A DNA stretch of 64,000 bases from Kudoa neothunni (Eukaryota > Cnidaria). The position numbers and the translations under genes were made by a program. Shown here in pieces: positions 1 to 12,696 of the stretch. Position 1 is the stretch's first letter; each line of letters opens with the position of its first letter. The DNA is taken from the NCBI GenBank assembly GCA_964304625.1, contig OZ199838.1:4402001-4466000 (forward strand). The letters run 5' to 3'. Below the pieces are notes generated by a model that worked only from the letters and a program-made list of their open reading frames with translations, made no database searches and was not told where the DNA came from.

Positions 1-1284
1 GTAACGTTTAAGTTATAGCCAATTTTGTTTTTTAACATTTCTATGCGCGTTCCCGGAAATTGTCCGTACGACTGGTCCATTACTGTATTTCTCAGCGTAT
101 CATGAAGAAAATGAAGTAAATAACTCCAAATTAATGTTAACATCAGAGTTAAAGAAGTAATGAGTTTCAGATTAATAATAAATACCTACCCAAGTATTAA
201 GGAATTAAATTGATGAGTTTTAGGGGTTCTGACGTCCTCGATTTGAAGATGGAAGAGGCTGTTTCTGTGGTAAATTTTAAAATCAATTTGATGTACACAT
301 ACACGGTTTCATTTTTAATCCCAACAACATTTCTCTTAAAATGCTTACAGATTCAATTTTTTTGAATCCGCTATATTTAATTATTTCAGGCTCGCCATTT
401 CGTTCTGAAGAGACGGGAATAATTTAAGTCAAAACTAGTAACACCGGATTGGTATTTACCACGCAAATAGCACTTTCTTAATAAACTGGAAGCTTCTGTC
501 TAACTGATATAATTAAATTATAAAAACGAATCTATTCTCATCTCATGTCTTTAAATGCGCACAACTTGTTAAATTTACTCGCTAAAGCGAAAAAAATTTA
601 CTCCTGCTTTCAAATTTAAATAGGAGAAGGAGAATAAATTCACGAAAAGACGGAAAAATAAATCACACTCAAGTCAATATAACGTACTGAAAATCATTAC
701 CTCATTTTAATTCAAAATATATTGGATGATGTAAATTTTAAGCTCTTAGGTAGAATATGTAATTATTGGCGTTTATTTATTGAAAAATAATATTCACGCA
801 TAAAAGAATTAATTTTCTTTAATAAAGTTTTAGACGTGTTAGTACTCGTTTTGTCAAACTAATAATTAAAACCAAAAGCTTTGAGATTAAATATATGCAA
901 TTTCTGTTATCGTAATATATTATTCAAAATTTCCCGTGCAAGTTAATTCCAAATTAATTTTATGAAATCAAATAATATTAAAAAATTATCCAAAAAAAAT
1001 ATAATGCAATTTCTTGTATTTAATTGATTTCTAATAGCGAACCTTTCTTTTCATTAACTACGACAAAAGTTAAAAAAACAATTAAAAACTTTTCTTAATG
1101 AATGAAGTATTATTAGAATGGATATAAAAAAATTTATCTGCCAATTATTAAGTTAAATTATTAAAGTAAATGATTAAATAAAACGTACCCAATCTTAAAG
1201 TAAAATAAAGGAATGACTTATTTTTTAACATTTAATATTTATTAAAAACTGAAACTAAAACAAGCCAAAATTAATTGAGAATAA
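1..1284. other. AT-rich flank with possible exon fragments
   Basis: No gene is firmly supported here. On the minus strand an open stretch at about 1-186 follows a possible acceptor (ctt ggg tag) and reads as a hydrophobic segment followed by MDQSYGQFPGTRIEM. A second open stretch lies at about 190-279, including the peptide QIEDVRTPKTHQF, and another at about 415-507. They could be exons of an unidentified minus-strand gene running off the window, or chance open frames. None resembles the missing C-terminal part of THOC2 as I know it. The remainder is low-complexity AT-rich sequence. Confidence 0.2.
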
Positions 1285-4200
1285 TTAAGAGTAATTGTAA
1301 AAAATACTTTTAGGGAAAAAATTCTGCCCATGTTTTTCGAACCAACTTACCACATGTTGATAGTGGCTACTGTGTGAGTTTTTGTCGTTGGTCAATAGAA
1401 GTATTTGATTTTTGAGTTTGTCTTTTTCTTTTTTGGGCAAGTTGGATTCTTTTCGATCGCTTGAAGAGTTACCTAACTTTTGGTTGGTTTTCGAAATAGC
1501 TTCATCATATTTGGCCGAAGGGAAACAAATATCATATAGATCCAACAACCAAAATACACAAAACAGTTTTCTACTGATGTACTGTTGAATGTCAGCAGGA
1601 AGTACACTCTCGTCGCACATTTCTTCATATTGTTTGATTTGAAGTTGATAAATACTTTCAAAGTCTTCAAAGTTTAATTCTGCATGTTTAGTGAAATCAA
1701 TTTTGACTGCCTTAAAAAACCCGCTTCTAATGAAATAGAAAATAGTATCGTGGGAAAGTTTGTATTCGTTAATGAGTGAGTTGATCGAAGGTATTTCACC
1801 GTAATCTTTCACATTGAGATAGGCGGATAAAAATCGACCATATTGAATCAGTGTGTGATGGCATTGGTCGTACAGATTACCAAGCATTTTCAGATGTAGT
1901 TCCGATGTTTTCTCACCAAAAATAATGATAGATTGTTGTTGAGCAATCAATATATACAATGGAACGGCCAAGTTGTTGGTGACAAGAGCATTTTTTAGAC
2001 GGATAGCTGACTTTTTGTTGGATTTATAATTCGCACCAACACCATACTCATCTTTGAGCAGCTCCGATCCAGCTATCGCGTCCAACTGTGATGCGTTCAT
2101 ATTTTCAATCATGTCGTAACCGGACACTTTACTCAGTAATTCCTTCAATATAATCAAATCCAACGAATTGCCATCTTTGAGCTGGTTTGAGATGTATTGC
2201 AACATAATAGGAAGTTCCACTTGATATTTTCTCATAACAATCCCCGAAAATAGAGCCAAATTGTGTTTCTCTTCAGATATTGATGTTTCATTGTCGAGAG
2301 CGGCGGCAGCGCTCAATTTTCTAGAGTTTTTGAGTGTGGAACTGGTTTTCACTAATGCTTCCAACAAACAACACATCAACACATCAAACTCCATATCGGT
2401 CAAATATTTCAACGATTCACACAACGGCTGTATAAAGTTGTTGAATTTTTGCAGCTGTTGCAACATGTCATCGAAAACCAACATTGGATTGTTGTGGCAC
2501 AATTTGCCAATTTGACGACCACATATTCGAATATTGTCTTTGGTTATTCGTTTCATAATGTATTTGTTGACTTTGAGAGTGAGGCTTTTTACACATTCCA
2601 TGCTAGGCGATTTGTCGTAGGATACATTTTTCCAATAGCCATACATACGAAAGCGTGTTTGATATGGGAACAACTTGATCAAATTCCACATCTCATTCAC
2701 CAAAAATGGATTTGGTGTGCTGTAGGACAGTGCTGGCAAAAACACTTGACATATACACATGTGCACCATCGAATGCACCCCAGATGATGGATCAGTCTCT
2801 TTTCGAATCATTTCAGCCGACACACGTAACAATTTCACCATCAATCTCACATTTTTTCGGAAATTAAATGCTACTATATTCATCAGTTCGTAAAACATAG
2901 GTTGTTTCAATACGCTGAAATCAACACCAGTCGACGACAACGACACATGGTCACTCTCTACCTCATCAACACTCACAATTGCAGAACGACCAGCTGATGT
3001 CGTAGCAATCACACGTTTATCCATTATTTTCTGGTATAATGGCTCGATCCATTCGAATATTACCTCAAAAATCGATGAACATATCGCCTCACTTGTGCCC
3101 AGGATCGACGGAGGAAAAATACACATAAACTTTTTCAAATTCACCCAATCATGGTTCCCAATAAATATTACACCCAAATCGAATTTTTTAATATAAGGCA
3201 AAAGCGACTTTCTATATACATCACTCATTGAGAGCCGGTTTTTTGTTGGTGTTTCATCGAAAAAATTGATTTTCGACAACTTCGAATTCAAATCATACAC
3301 CACGGTTTGTTGTCGCTCATACATACTCATAATTGCACTATCTGATGGAGGAATATAATCGAATAGCTCTCCCATAAAATCACAATAAACATAGTTTTCA
3401 TGTGATAGATTCTTATACGAGGTAGTTTCATCGTCGGACCCCTCATTCATTTCTATTTCGTCTGTAGTTTGTGCGAGGGCCGATTGTGCACGCTCCTCCG
3501 CCACAAAATACCACACTCCAAGCTCTTTCAAAGCAGTTTGAACGGCGGGATTATTCATTTTGGCATTCAACAAACCTACTATCTCATATATTGTAGCAAC
3601 TTTTGAGTCAACTGTTTGAAGTTGCATTGCCAACAAACTTTTAACATTATTTACTCGACAATGAATCAGTATAAAATAGATTATGGTATTCAACAGAAAT
3701 ATGTTATGTCGTTTTAAACCATCGTAGCCCTCATAGCATTCTATTAGAAATCCTAAAACTCGATTTGGATCCAAATTGTAATATCCTATTGCTGTTATAA
3801 TAATGTCGTTGATAAAAACCTTGAAACGATCAAATTGGTCTATTTCGAATTTTCTATCTACAAAAACATCCTCGTCGCAGTTGTTATTGATATCATTTGT
3901 TGTGAAATCAACACTATGTGAAGTATCAACTAGCTCCAGCATAAGCTTCGAATATCCCTCACATTCTTCTCGCAACAAATTGTATTTTATCGACTTGAAA
4001 CTATAACAACGAATATATTTATTCATTCATCATAGTTAAAATAAAGGTAAAAATTATACTAGAGCTTCGTCTTCAATTTGACCAACAAATTCGATTGCAT
4101 ATTTGCATTGGTTAACAATCCAATCTGTTCCGATGACAGTATATCGATTTTCTCTCTCAGTTCCTTTTTATCAAAAACTCCCTACCAAAAATTCCAGTTT

Positions 4201-4791
4201 CAATGTCAGTAAATTCAATATAAGCACGTACTTGATCTAATCCAAACGCTATTATTCGATGCAGTATCTTCTTGGATTTGGCTTGGTTTTCGTATCCAGA
4301 ATTGACCACCTGATCAAACATTGAGATCAAATCCAACAACATCTTGGCTAATATTTTATTTTTTTTCTGATTTCCCACTAATGGCGCCAATATCTTCCAA
4401 AATAGGTTCACAGTAAGTGATTCGTCAAAACAGTGAAAGATTAAATCAAATATCAACGAATACACATAATCTATAGTTTAAATAAATATAGATGTTATAA
4501 TAAAAATATTATTATATTTATTGTGAGTAACAATAGGCAATTTGAATAATACCGTATTTTGGGTCTTCGGCATTGTTTTCGGTCAGTTCATCTGGGAAAT
4601 TCCCAATAATACAACTTTGTCTTAATTAAATATAATGTAAATTACTATACAGATCAATGAAAATACGTTTCGGACAACTCATTCGAGAGCTGGATGATGT
4701 TCGATGATTGCGCTTCGCCCATATTAATACGCGCATGCCCCTTATAACTAGATTCTGTATCTGTCGACGTTTTCCTACCCATTCTAATCAT
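1285..4791 (-). CDS. THOC2: THO complex subunit 2 (THOC2), five exons, 3' end probably incomplete
   Basis: THOC2 is the large scaffold of the nuclear THO/TREX complex, which couples transcription and splicing to mRNA export. Exons inferred from GT..AG sites and frame: 4667-4791, 4553-4620, 4232-4470, 4060-4163 and 4000 down to 1285 (or to a possible donor at 1307). Introns are 46, 82, 68 and 59 nt. Phases agree at every junction. Family-specific stretches include NLLREECEGYSKL, NLDPNRVLGF, LFPYQTRFRMYGYWKN, YIMKRITKDN, GRQIGKLCHNNP and LYDQCHHTL. The start at 4791 (MIRMGRKTS) opens a divergent N-terminus. The ATG at 4026 lies inside an intron and is not the start. As read, the protein has about 1083 residues and stops where vertebrate THOC2 continues for several hundred more. 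A gta donor at 1307 could lead to exons I cannot find downstream, so truncation or a distant exon are both possible. Confidence 0.9.
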
Positions 4792-5273
4792 TTATTATAA
4801 TGAACAGTTGTGACACTAACTTGGATTATTTTTGTTGAAATTAAATGAATTATGTCTAATTTAATTCTCATATAAGATGAAAATTTTTATTTATCGATTT
4901 ACACCAATTTTTAATTTACTTAACACGTAATTTAGTAAATTTATAATGTTTTATAGGACTTTTAATATTTACTCATTCGTGTACTTTTTTCTTTCATTTA
5001 TCTCATAACAATCAAGTTGAAAAAAGGTACGATTTTATTGTTCCTTATTTAATAAAAGTATATTTTATTGGCTTATAAAACAAAATAAACCAAAATATGA
5101 AATATCTATCTTATAATAGTGATAAGAGAGAAGATAATAAGTCATATAATTTATTAATTATTTGATGGTTAATAGGTACCTCAAACCCTCCTAAGAAATC
5201 TTTTTCATGCGAACGTACCATACAATTAAAACACCTATTGGTACTTACAATAAGGTCTCGATATTGCGCAACA
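4792..5273. other. Intergenic DNA upstream of THOC2
   Basis: AT-rich DNA without a supported gene. It presumably contains the THOC2 promoter on its left side. No repeat was recognised before the TTAA-type element that begins at 5278. Confidence 0.4.
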
Positions 5274-5277
5274 TTAA

Positions 5278-5731
5278 CCCTCGAACACATGAGGAAAAAC
5301 GTTACACGAATACCCGGAGATGGTCAGTGTGACCACATGCAATAATATATTAAAATAATGAAAATCGTTGCACACGAGGTTAAGAACATAATTATTTACG
5401 TTATTTTTTACATTTTATATATAATAAATTTAATAATAAATCAAGGATGAATTTTTGTGACGTTTATTTGTGCAAGTACGAAGAATAGGAATAATTAAGC
5501 CTGTATATAATTTGAATAACGTTAAGAACTAGAAGTGAACTGTTTTATTATTGCTTCATTTTTCACATTTCCTTCTTATTATTATTATTAGAACAGCTAA
5601 GGTTTTGTTTTATTCTCAAAATCCATGGTCATATAAAATCTCTTACCCTGCTGATAGAAACATGTTCAATATATAAATTCGTACTTTATAAATTGAAATT
5701 TGGCATTATAAATTAATTTATGAATATAGAC
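5278..5731 (+). mobile_element. TTAA-type (piggyBac-like) repeat, left part, interrupted by a hAT element
   Basis: The stretch starts directly after TTAA (5274-5277) with CCCTCGAACACATGAGG and carries the inverted motif GGTCAGTGTGACC. From about 5300 it aligns by eye, over some 430 bases, with 43840-44250, which lies inside a complete TTAA-flanked element. Alignment stops at 5731 where a hAT element begins. In the other copy the sequence runs uninterrupted through the same point (gaataagaaatatatag). After the hAT end at 8649 a short similarity resumes (ctatatagttttta). The right terminus of this copy was not found. Confidence 0.6.
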
Positions 5732-8649
5732 CAATGGTGCACAAAATTTTGAAGCCTCGGGTCAAATTTTAATCTTCGAAAACATTCAGGGTCAGAAAAT
5801 TTAAAACTAAAGTTATAACTCACAGTTTGGTTAAATTTACTAATGTCAAAACGCCATATTCAAAATAATTCATAATTAATAAGTTTACTAAATGTTTTAA
5901 ATTGAATAACGAATGGTATAGCAAATAAATAATTTTCGTCCCCTGTCGAAAAAAACAATATTTTTCTATCCAGGCGTCATTAAATTTTCTAGTTTCGTCA
6001 TCAACTTTTGTTGTTTGAAGTTCAATCATTTTAGCTCAGCAATACAGTCGAGATTTGATATCGCGTAATTTCAAAATTTCAACATATTCTCTTTAGAAAG
6101 AAATTTAGTTTTTTTTACAGTTATTATTTTACCATTTTTTAAACATTTTTAACATAAAAAATAAAAAAAATTCATTTATATATAAAGTTTCGTTATTGCG
6201 TCGTTTTAATGGTCTATCTATTTAAAAATAAGAGTGTTATCTTTATTATGCCCCGTTAAAAACGTAATAATTAAGAGAAAAAAGAAATTATTGATTATTA
6301 TAATTAGATAAAAATGTTGAAAGTTGTCGAGGGGGATGACAATTTCTAAGTTTAGATTGAATGATATGGTGATCTATGTTGAATATTAATGCATTGTCAC
6401 GTTTAAGGTTATTTAAAAATTGATAGAATTCGTTCACGCGAAGATAAATTCAAAAATACGGATATTAAAACTAAAAGGAGGAAACACTTTTCAGGCAAAT
6501 TAAAAATATAGATGGTGAGTTGTATGATTGGTTCGGTAAAAAATGGTCCAATGATAATGTTCTTCAGAGACAAGTTATTGTCGAAATTGCTTTATATATT
6601 GCAACAAAACAAGAAATTTCCAATTTAAAGTCTAGTTAAGGGTGGTTTCCAGAGTCTACGTCAAGACATGGGATAACTTTCAAAATGTTTCATGGCGAGG
6701 TTGCGAATAAAGATATTTCATCTCTCGACCCATGGACTGTTGGAAACATTAATTTGGTTTAAGACATATAATCCTAACAACGTTATAAACACTGATGAAA
6801 CTGCCATTCTTTTATGAGCAGTTACAAAACATTAGTTATGTTTTAAAGGATAAAGTCGGAATATAAGGGCAAAATATCAAAAAAAACATTAATGGTTTGA
6901 CGTCACTCTTCTTTAAATATGGATAAACTCACATCAGTTTTAATTGATAAATTTCAAAATCCTTGGTGTTTTGACTAATTTAAACATCTTCCGCGTGAAT
7001 ATTATTCAAGAAAAACACATGGATAATGTATAATATATTTATGAAGATAATGAGACAGTTGAACAAAATAATGATAGATGAGAGCAGAAAGGTTTTAATT
7101 TTGTTGTCTCAATATCCTGTTCATCCCAAAAATACATCTAAAATTTTACAATCTTAATTTATGCATCATTAAATGCATTAAATAGGTACAGGAGTACAGT
7201 AACCAAGCAAATGGTTTTATGTGAAGATTCTACCATCGAGAATTATACATTACTAAACTCAATCTTGTCATTAACTATATTCTGGAGAGCGTTACGCTAG
7301 AAATTATTATTAATTGTTTGGATAATTGAAAATATTTGATGGTAGTAAATAAAACTGCAATAATAAAGTTATCAGCAGTTTGTAGAACAAGAAGATTTAA
7401 TAAAGGTATCCCAAATCAGAAACAGTTCTCAAAATAAAATTTTATTTATATCAAATTAATTTAATTTAAATGAAGTTGCAGATTGCGAATAGATTTTTGG
7501 CGATAATAATACTACAACATGTGGGGATCAAAATTATGCGGACTTTTTGTCTACAAATTGTTAATCTGATGTTATAGAACCAATTATTAAAGAAGTCAAA
7601 ATTTTAATCAAAAAAAAATATATTGACATTTTAAATAAAGTTTTAATTCAAGAAGATCTATTTGGATTGTTTGATTTATATCCCATAAAGGATAGAATTT
7701 AAAAAATATCAATAGAAAGGTTTCGACACACAAAAATTACAAGATTTTTTGACAAAATTTAACATCTCCATAATTTAACTCAATTTTTTTGTGTTTTAGC
7801 AAGTATTGTTTGTAGGAATAATTATCAACCGTATGCACAAGAAAATCGTATTTTACAGTGGGACGAGCACTTAAAAAACTGGAAATTGCGTAAAAACTTT
7901 TTATTTCAAGGGTTTTGGGGCCAGCAAAAAAACGCTTAACACCCAATCTCGACTGAAGAATATATGTAACCTAAATTAAAGATGAGGTATACTTTGGTTG
8001 AGAAATATAGTTGTGCAGACACATGTGAAGTGCAGCATAAATTTCCCGTTAGTATGTGCTCATTATCAGTTCTAACAGATGTTTATCTTTTTGTCAAAGT
8101 TTGTTTTACGTTCTATTTATTCTTCTTATAGAAACTTTGATTTTTACGCACAATATAAATACCTTATTAATTCGCATCGTTTATAAAACGTACTTTAATT
8201 ATTAATCTTATTTTAACTGAAAACTTCAGGTCAGCATTTTCAAATGAATTTTTAAATCATGAATCCACCCAGTACCTGTATGATTTTCTTCTCCTGTATA
8301 CACATTTAAAGTGAAATAATTAATATTGTTACACGAACTTCGATCAAAAGAAACGTTTTTTTCTATATAATGCAGTGAAATGGTTCATAGCAATAATCTT
8401 TTGGTCTATTTGGAGATATTTTTATGTTACGTTCCTAATGGTTCGCATATAATAAAAAACTCGAATAAATTTTTTTAATAACTTCATTAGGCGTTCTCGA
8501 TATATTCAATAAATAGATAAACCAATTGAAGTTAAATAATCTAATTGTTTTTTTCATTTAATTTAAAAGCATATCATTAATCTGAACTTAATTAGGGTTC
8601 ATCGTGGGCCATAAAAAAGTCACTGAGGGCCGGAGTTTGTACACCCCTG
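5732..8649 (+). mobile_element. hAT-family element (non-autonomous), split by a Tigger element
   Basis: The ends are imperfect inverted repeats: CAATGGTGCACAAAATTTTG at the left, and at the right the reverse complement of CAGGGGTGTACAAACTCCGG, a typical hAT terminus. The flanks atatagac and ctatatag are a poor 8-bp duplication. The parts outside 6045-7955 match the element at 42773-43658 in reverse orientation and the fragment at 26476. No hAT transposase was recognised in these parts, so it is best called a roughly 0.9-1.0 kb MITE enlarged by an insertion. Confidence 0.7.
6045..7955 (+). mobile_element. Tigger/pogo-type DNA transposon with decayed transposase, inside the hAT element
   Basis: Termini are CAGTCGAGATT at the left and its inverted copy AATCTCGACTG at the right; the left flank is TA and the right flank AA. 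Between about 6480 and 7330 the plus strand holds broken pieces of a pogo-type transposase: a CENP-B-like DNA-binding part (GWFPESTSRHGITFKMFHGE), a catalytic-core piece around NTDETAIL, a stretch reading NMDKLTSVLIDKFQNPWCF near 6920, and a C-terminal piece around LEIIINC near 7295. Several stops and frame changes interrupt it, so it cannot be active. Confidence 0.7.
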
Positions 8650-9219
8650 CTATATAGTTTTTATTCTAATTAATTTAATTCTTCGATATACATTCTTATT
8701 ATTCGTTCTTCTTCAATTATATAATGAGTTTTTTAAAATATAAAAACTCAATTAATCAGGAGTATTCATATAATTGAATTATTACGAAACTATTTGAATA
8801 GATTATTATACGCAATGAATATATATTGTACAAATAATTATCACAAATATATTGTTATCATGAAATGTTGAAAAGATTTTTTTTACAAAAATGAATGTCG
8901 AAAGTACTACTTAACTGTTGTATGAGAATATTTTGAATAGTATAAATGGACTATAGATAATAAGTATCGTTGTCTCCCGATAAAGAATCAATCAATGGAT
9001 TGTAGTGACTCCAGTCGTGTGTTCGCCATTAAATGCATGTATGGAATAAATAAAAGAGTTTTATTAGTTCTAAAATATCTGGACAAAATAGTAAAATGAA
9101 ACTATGAAATCGGTACAAAATCAATTAAATATGAATATAATGCCATTGTATACATTCTGATAGTATTAACTATAAATTCAATTTAGCTCAAAATTTATTC
9201 GATAGCTCACGACTTTAAA
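8650..9219. other. AT-rich intergenic DNA
   Basis: No gene is seen. The first bases may be the displaced right part of the TTAA-type repeat that starts at 5278. The last part should include the promoter of the gene starting at 9220. Nothing else was recognised. Confidence 0.3.
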
Positions 9220-11097
9220 ATGATTGCAACCTTGCCGTTATTGTTACTATCAGGTACATTACGTGATAATTTGGGATATATTCAATATAAAATTTTGTAG
9301 TAACATGCATTACATCAAATGTCCCCCGATTTCTTGATTCAACATTTAAGACTAACCATGGTCTTACACTAAACGATAACAATGATATTCAACAAATGCA
9401 TGATTTCAAATGCGTTAAGAACATAAACGCCCCATTTAGCAAATATGATTTAACTAGCTATGAAATCAATAAAGAGGAATATCGTTATTGTAATACTGAG
9501 AATTTATTGGATGAAACAAGGAAAAAGATGACCAAAATCGATGCTGTATATCCAAGAGGTGTTAGTCAATTCAATACGATAGAGACAACATTTTCAATTT
9601 CTGAAAAATTCAAAATTCGTTACTGAAAAATTTCCAGCTCTCAAAGGTGTACTGAATGAGTAATTATAACCAATTCGAGCAATTAACACACGACGTTTCC
9701 ATTTCCAAAAATTCCTTTAGAACGTTAAGAAATGAAAATAGAGATTTAGAGTTGAAATTAAGCAACTTGAGACAACAGCATAAAACCTGTAGAAACAGAT
9801 CAACGTCATCTTGAAAAAATATTTTCTTCCATCAGGTCCTCTAAGGAAGTGTGTAGCGGGAATCCACAAAATAACATAAACGTCTATAAAAATATTGTGA
9901 GCAATTATAACTTAAAAGAAGATTTAGATCATGTCTATCAGTCTTTGATTAGTACTATAAAAATGATAAAAATTACATGTGAAAAAGCTAAAAATGTTCC
10001 CACGTTTAACCCTATTATTTCGTACAACATTAGGAAAATATGATTCAATCATCCAACACCTTAACGGCGTTCGCAGTACCATAGAAGCAGAAATCAGTAG
10101 TTTGGCACTAGAAAGACAAAAATATTCAATTTTAAATGAAGATATGCAGATTCCATTATCGAATATGGAAGAAAGTTTTAATCGAATGAAAACACGATTA
10201 GAATCTGTTGATCATTTCCACGTTTGGATGGAAAAAGAAAATAAAATAATCGAACAGTTGATCAGCAAAATATCTCTACAACTTCCAAAATTAGCCACAG
10301 AAAGCCAAGATTTGCTTCAAATAACCATCACATCAATAAGAAGACATATGGAAAGACAAGGAGATATGGAAAAGAGTACGAAAAACTTTGATAAATCGGT
10401 GACACAGATTCAAACCTTGCTTCGCGACATTTCATCAAATCATGCCGCAATGCTTCAAAGGACGAAAGTTGACAAGAAAAACATAGAATTGACCATTGAA
10501 GTACTTGAAGTTATTAAAGACATGAAAGTCAAGCTCACTTATGATAATACATATCACAGTTTGTTAAAATTATCAGAATATTTGAAATCTCCATGGAGTT
10601 ATTCATTAGATAGAGAATCTTCATCTATCTCCGAGCATCTGGAAAAAATCCAAAAATTGAAGGGCCAACTTAACTTACTCTCGAGCCACATCCAAAGTCA
10701 TCATGTCGACGTCCACTTATATTCACACAATTTGAATCATCATGTGAAAAAATTGGAGAACCAATTCAACTCCCATAAAGATATAACAATACCTGAAATA
10801 GACATCATAGAGAGTATGCCTGAAATAGAAGATACTTTGGACGAAATAATTGGTCCAAATGATATAATATTCCAAGAGGTTACAACAAAAAAGGTCACTA
10901 GACAAGATCAAACTTCTTCCACCCCAACAGTATTAGCTAGTGATGGTACGGGTCGAACCATTTGGGCTTTGCTGTGTAGTTTGGTTGTTGTGTTAGCATT
11001 AGTATTGATGGTTGTTTTGGGATTTGTTTATCAAAAAACAAGAAACCAACCTGGAGCATTTGAAGACATAAAAACGATTTTGATGATATATAATTAA
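9220..11097 (+). pseudogene. Unrecognised secreted/membrane coiled-coil protein gene, reading frame broken in its 5' half
   Basis: I do not recognise this gene. Exon 1 (9220-9253) encodes a signal-peptide-like MIATLPLLLLS; a 47-nt GT..AG intron (9254-9300) follows, and the frame continues as VTCITSNVPRFLDSTF. The 5' half then changes frame several times, although each piece is rich in charged, helix-forming sequence. From about 10010 to 11097 one long frame is intact: some 300 residues rich in heptad-like leucine and isoleucine patterns, then a membrane segment (LLCSLVVVLALVLMVVLGFV) and a cytoplasmic tail of about 20 residues. The layout is signal peptide, coiled-coil ectodomain, C-terminal anchor. 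Breaks may be real decay or consensus errors; the intact 3' half argues for recent decay or error. Membrane cell-surface, adhesion or fusion-like roles are all possible and unproven. Confidence 0.5.
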
Positions 11098-11945
11098 CGT
11101 TTCATCGAAATTGAGTTAGTATCAGTTTATTATATTATTTTGCTACTTTGAATGTGTTTTTCTTGCGTGAAATAATTACGATTAATAATATTCAATATTT
11201 TCATTTTTTAATTAAATTTCGTATTATCAGCTAACTAATTGTTGTAAAAAATTGCATTTCTATTATTACTTATACTTTCGAGCATAAATTTAATGTTATT
11301 GCTATTGCATGTTTCCTTACACTTTTTTTAATGTAAGGAAGTGGGTCAATGTATTCAACGGCTGTCAAATTAATTGACAGAATAGTGAGCTTAAGAAATT
11401 TTGGATGGTTCATTTTATCGTTAGTAACGTAATTACTTAGGCGAAAAACTTTAAATAACTTATCAATACAGCCGTGAAGCTAATACAATTGTAAAAAGTC
11501 GGTGTAACTAATTTAGGGAGCATTGCTAAAGATGATACATGTTGGGAGGATTAAAAAATTGAATTGGAAGCGATTAAGATTAGTTTTTAAATAAATTTTT
11601 TATTACTTGTGAACTTAAAATAAATTATTCTTCTTGATATATAAGGTTTTCTCATTTATCTTTTATTGAGGTTAAAATATAGCTTGACTTAACAAAATTC
11701 CACGGATTATTATAATTTACTCTAGGATGTGACTATTGGAATGGTTCATAATATCTAGGTTAGTGTAGTTTCGATTATATCTAATTGTTACTTACTGTTA
11801 ATAGAATACCGGTGTACTAAAAAATAATTATATAGGATTGATACTTAAATAATTGGGACGTTGTCTCTATCTCAGGCTATAATTTTCTCTAATTTAGTTT
11901 TCTTAAAATTTTTAATCCATTCTGAAAACTTAATATTTTAATTAG
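11098..11945. other. AT-rich intergenic DNA
   Basis: No gene or recognised repeat. It contains the 3' flank of the coiled-coil gene. A short inverted pair (gtttccttacactt / aatgtaaggaagtg) lies at about 11309-11344. Confidence 0.3.
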
Positions 11946-12448
11946 TTTTTGTTTTTTTACAAGATCGAACCCCTGGCGCAACTTGTTAGGTTGTGAAGTT
12001 CGAGCTTGTTAGGCCTTCTAATATTACGCTGTAGGCATCGCAGCGTCATCCTAAGGCGACTTACGTTTATGCGGTAGGTAGTGTAGGGTTTTAACGCATT
12101 AAACATCCTCGTTTCGGAACAACCACCACCCCAACCATACCCTGGACTAACTCAGAATTAGTCTTGGAAAATCGTCTGAATGCGGGCGTTGGCTCTACAG
12201 AAACTTTCTACCCCTACTGGGTTGTATTTCGTTCTTATACCTCGGCGTTTATGAGCGGCCGAAATCTACTCTTCCGCCAGGGCTCCCCACCCAGTTGCAA
12301 GAAAGGCCACAATAAATCGTAGATCAACGCGATTACTACAGCCTTCCTACTTAATTTCGAATTAGGAGTACAAGAACATCCGGACTATGCTTCGAATCGC
12401 AACCTCAAGATATGCTATCTCGACCTAACACCACTATGCCATATTGTC
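11946..12448 (-). mobile_element. tRNA-derived SINE, minus-strand copy
   Basis: This is the reverse complement of the SINE at 27882-28345. Its head (ggacaatatggcatag) is at 12448 and its tail ends in a T-run on the plus strand near 11950. Box B is degenerate (gcgattcgaagca). The two copies match by eye over nearly their whole length of about 460-500 bases, including the conserved middle around gactaact/ggttagtccagggtatggtt, with many differences, so neither insertion is recent. Confidence 0.7.
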
Positions 12449-12696
12449 CAGTCTCTTAATATTTTAGTTAACATATTGGCCCAACGTAATCAATAATAAT
12501 ATTTTGGAGACTATAAGACCATGTTTTTGTATGGTAAACTCCTAAGAAAATAATAATTGTAGCTCAAAATAAAAAACATTCCTTTTAACATTAATTCTTA
12601 TCGCGCATACAATGCCGCATTATTCTGGTTTCTGAATTTGAAAATGTTGAAGATTGGAACTCAGTTCAATTCCCTCGAAAGTGAAATCGATTAAGT

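Noticed and set aside
2261-2787. Plus-strand open frames over THOC2
   Set aside because: They are shadows of the strongly supported minus-strand THOC2 exon.
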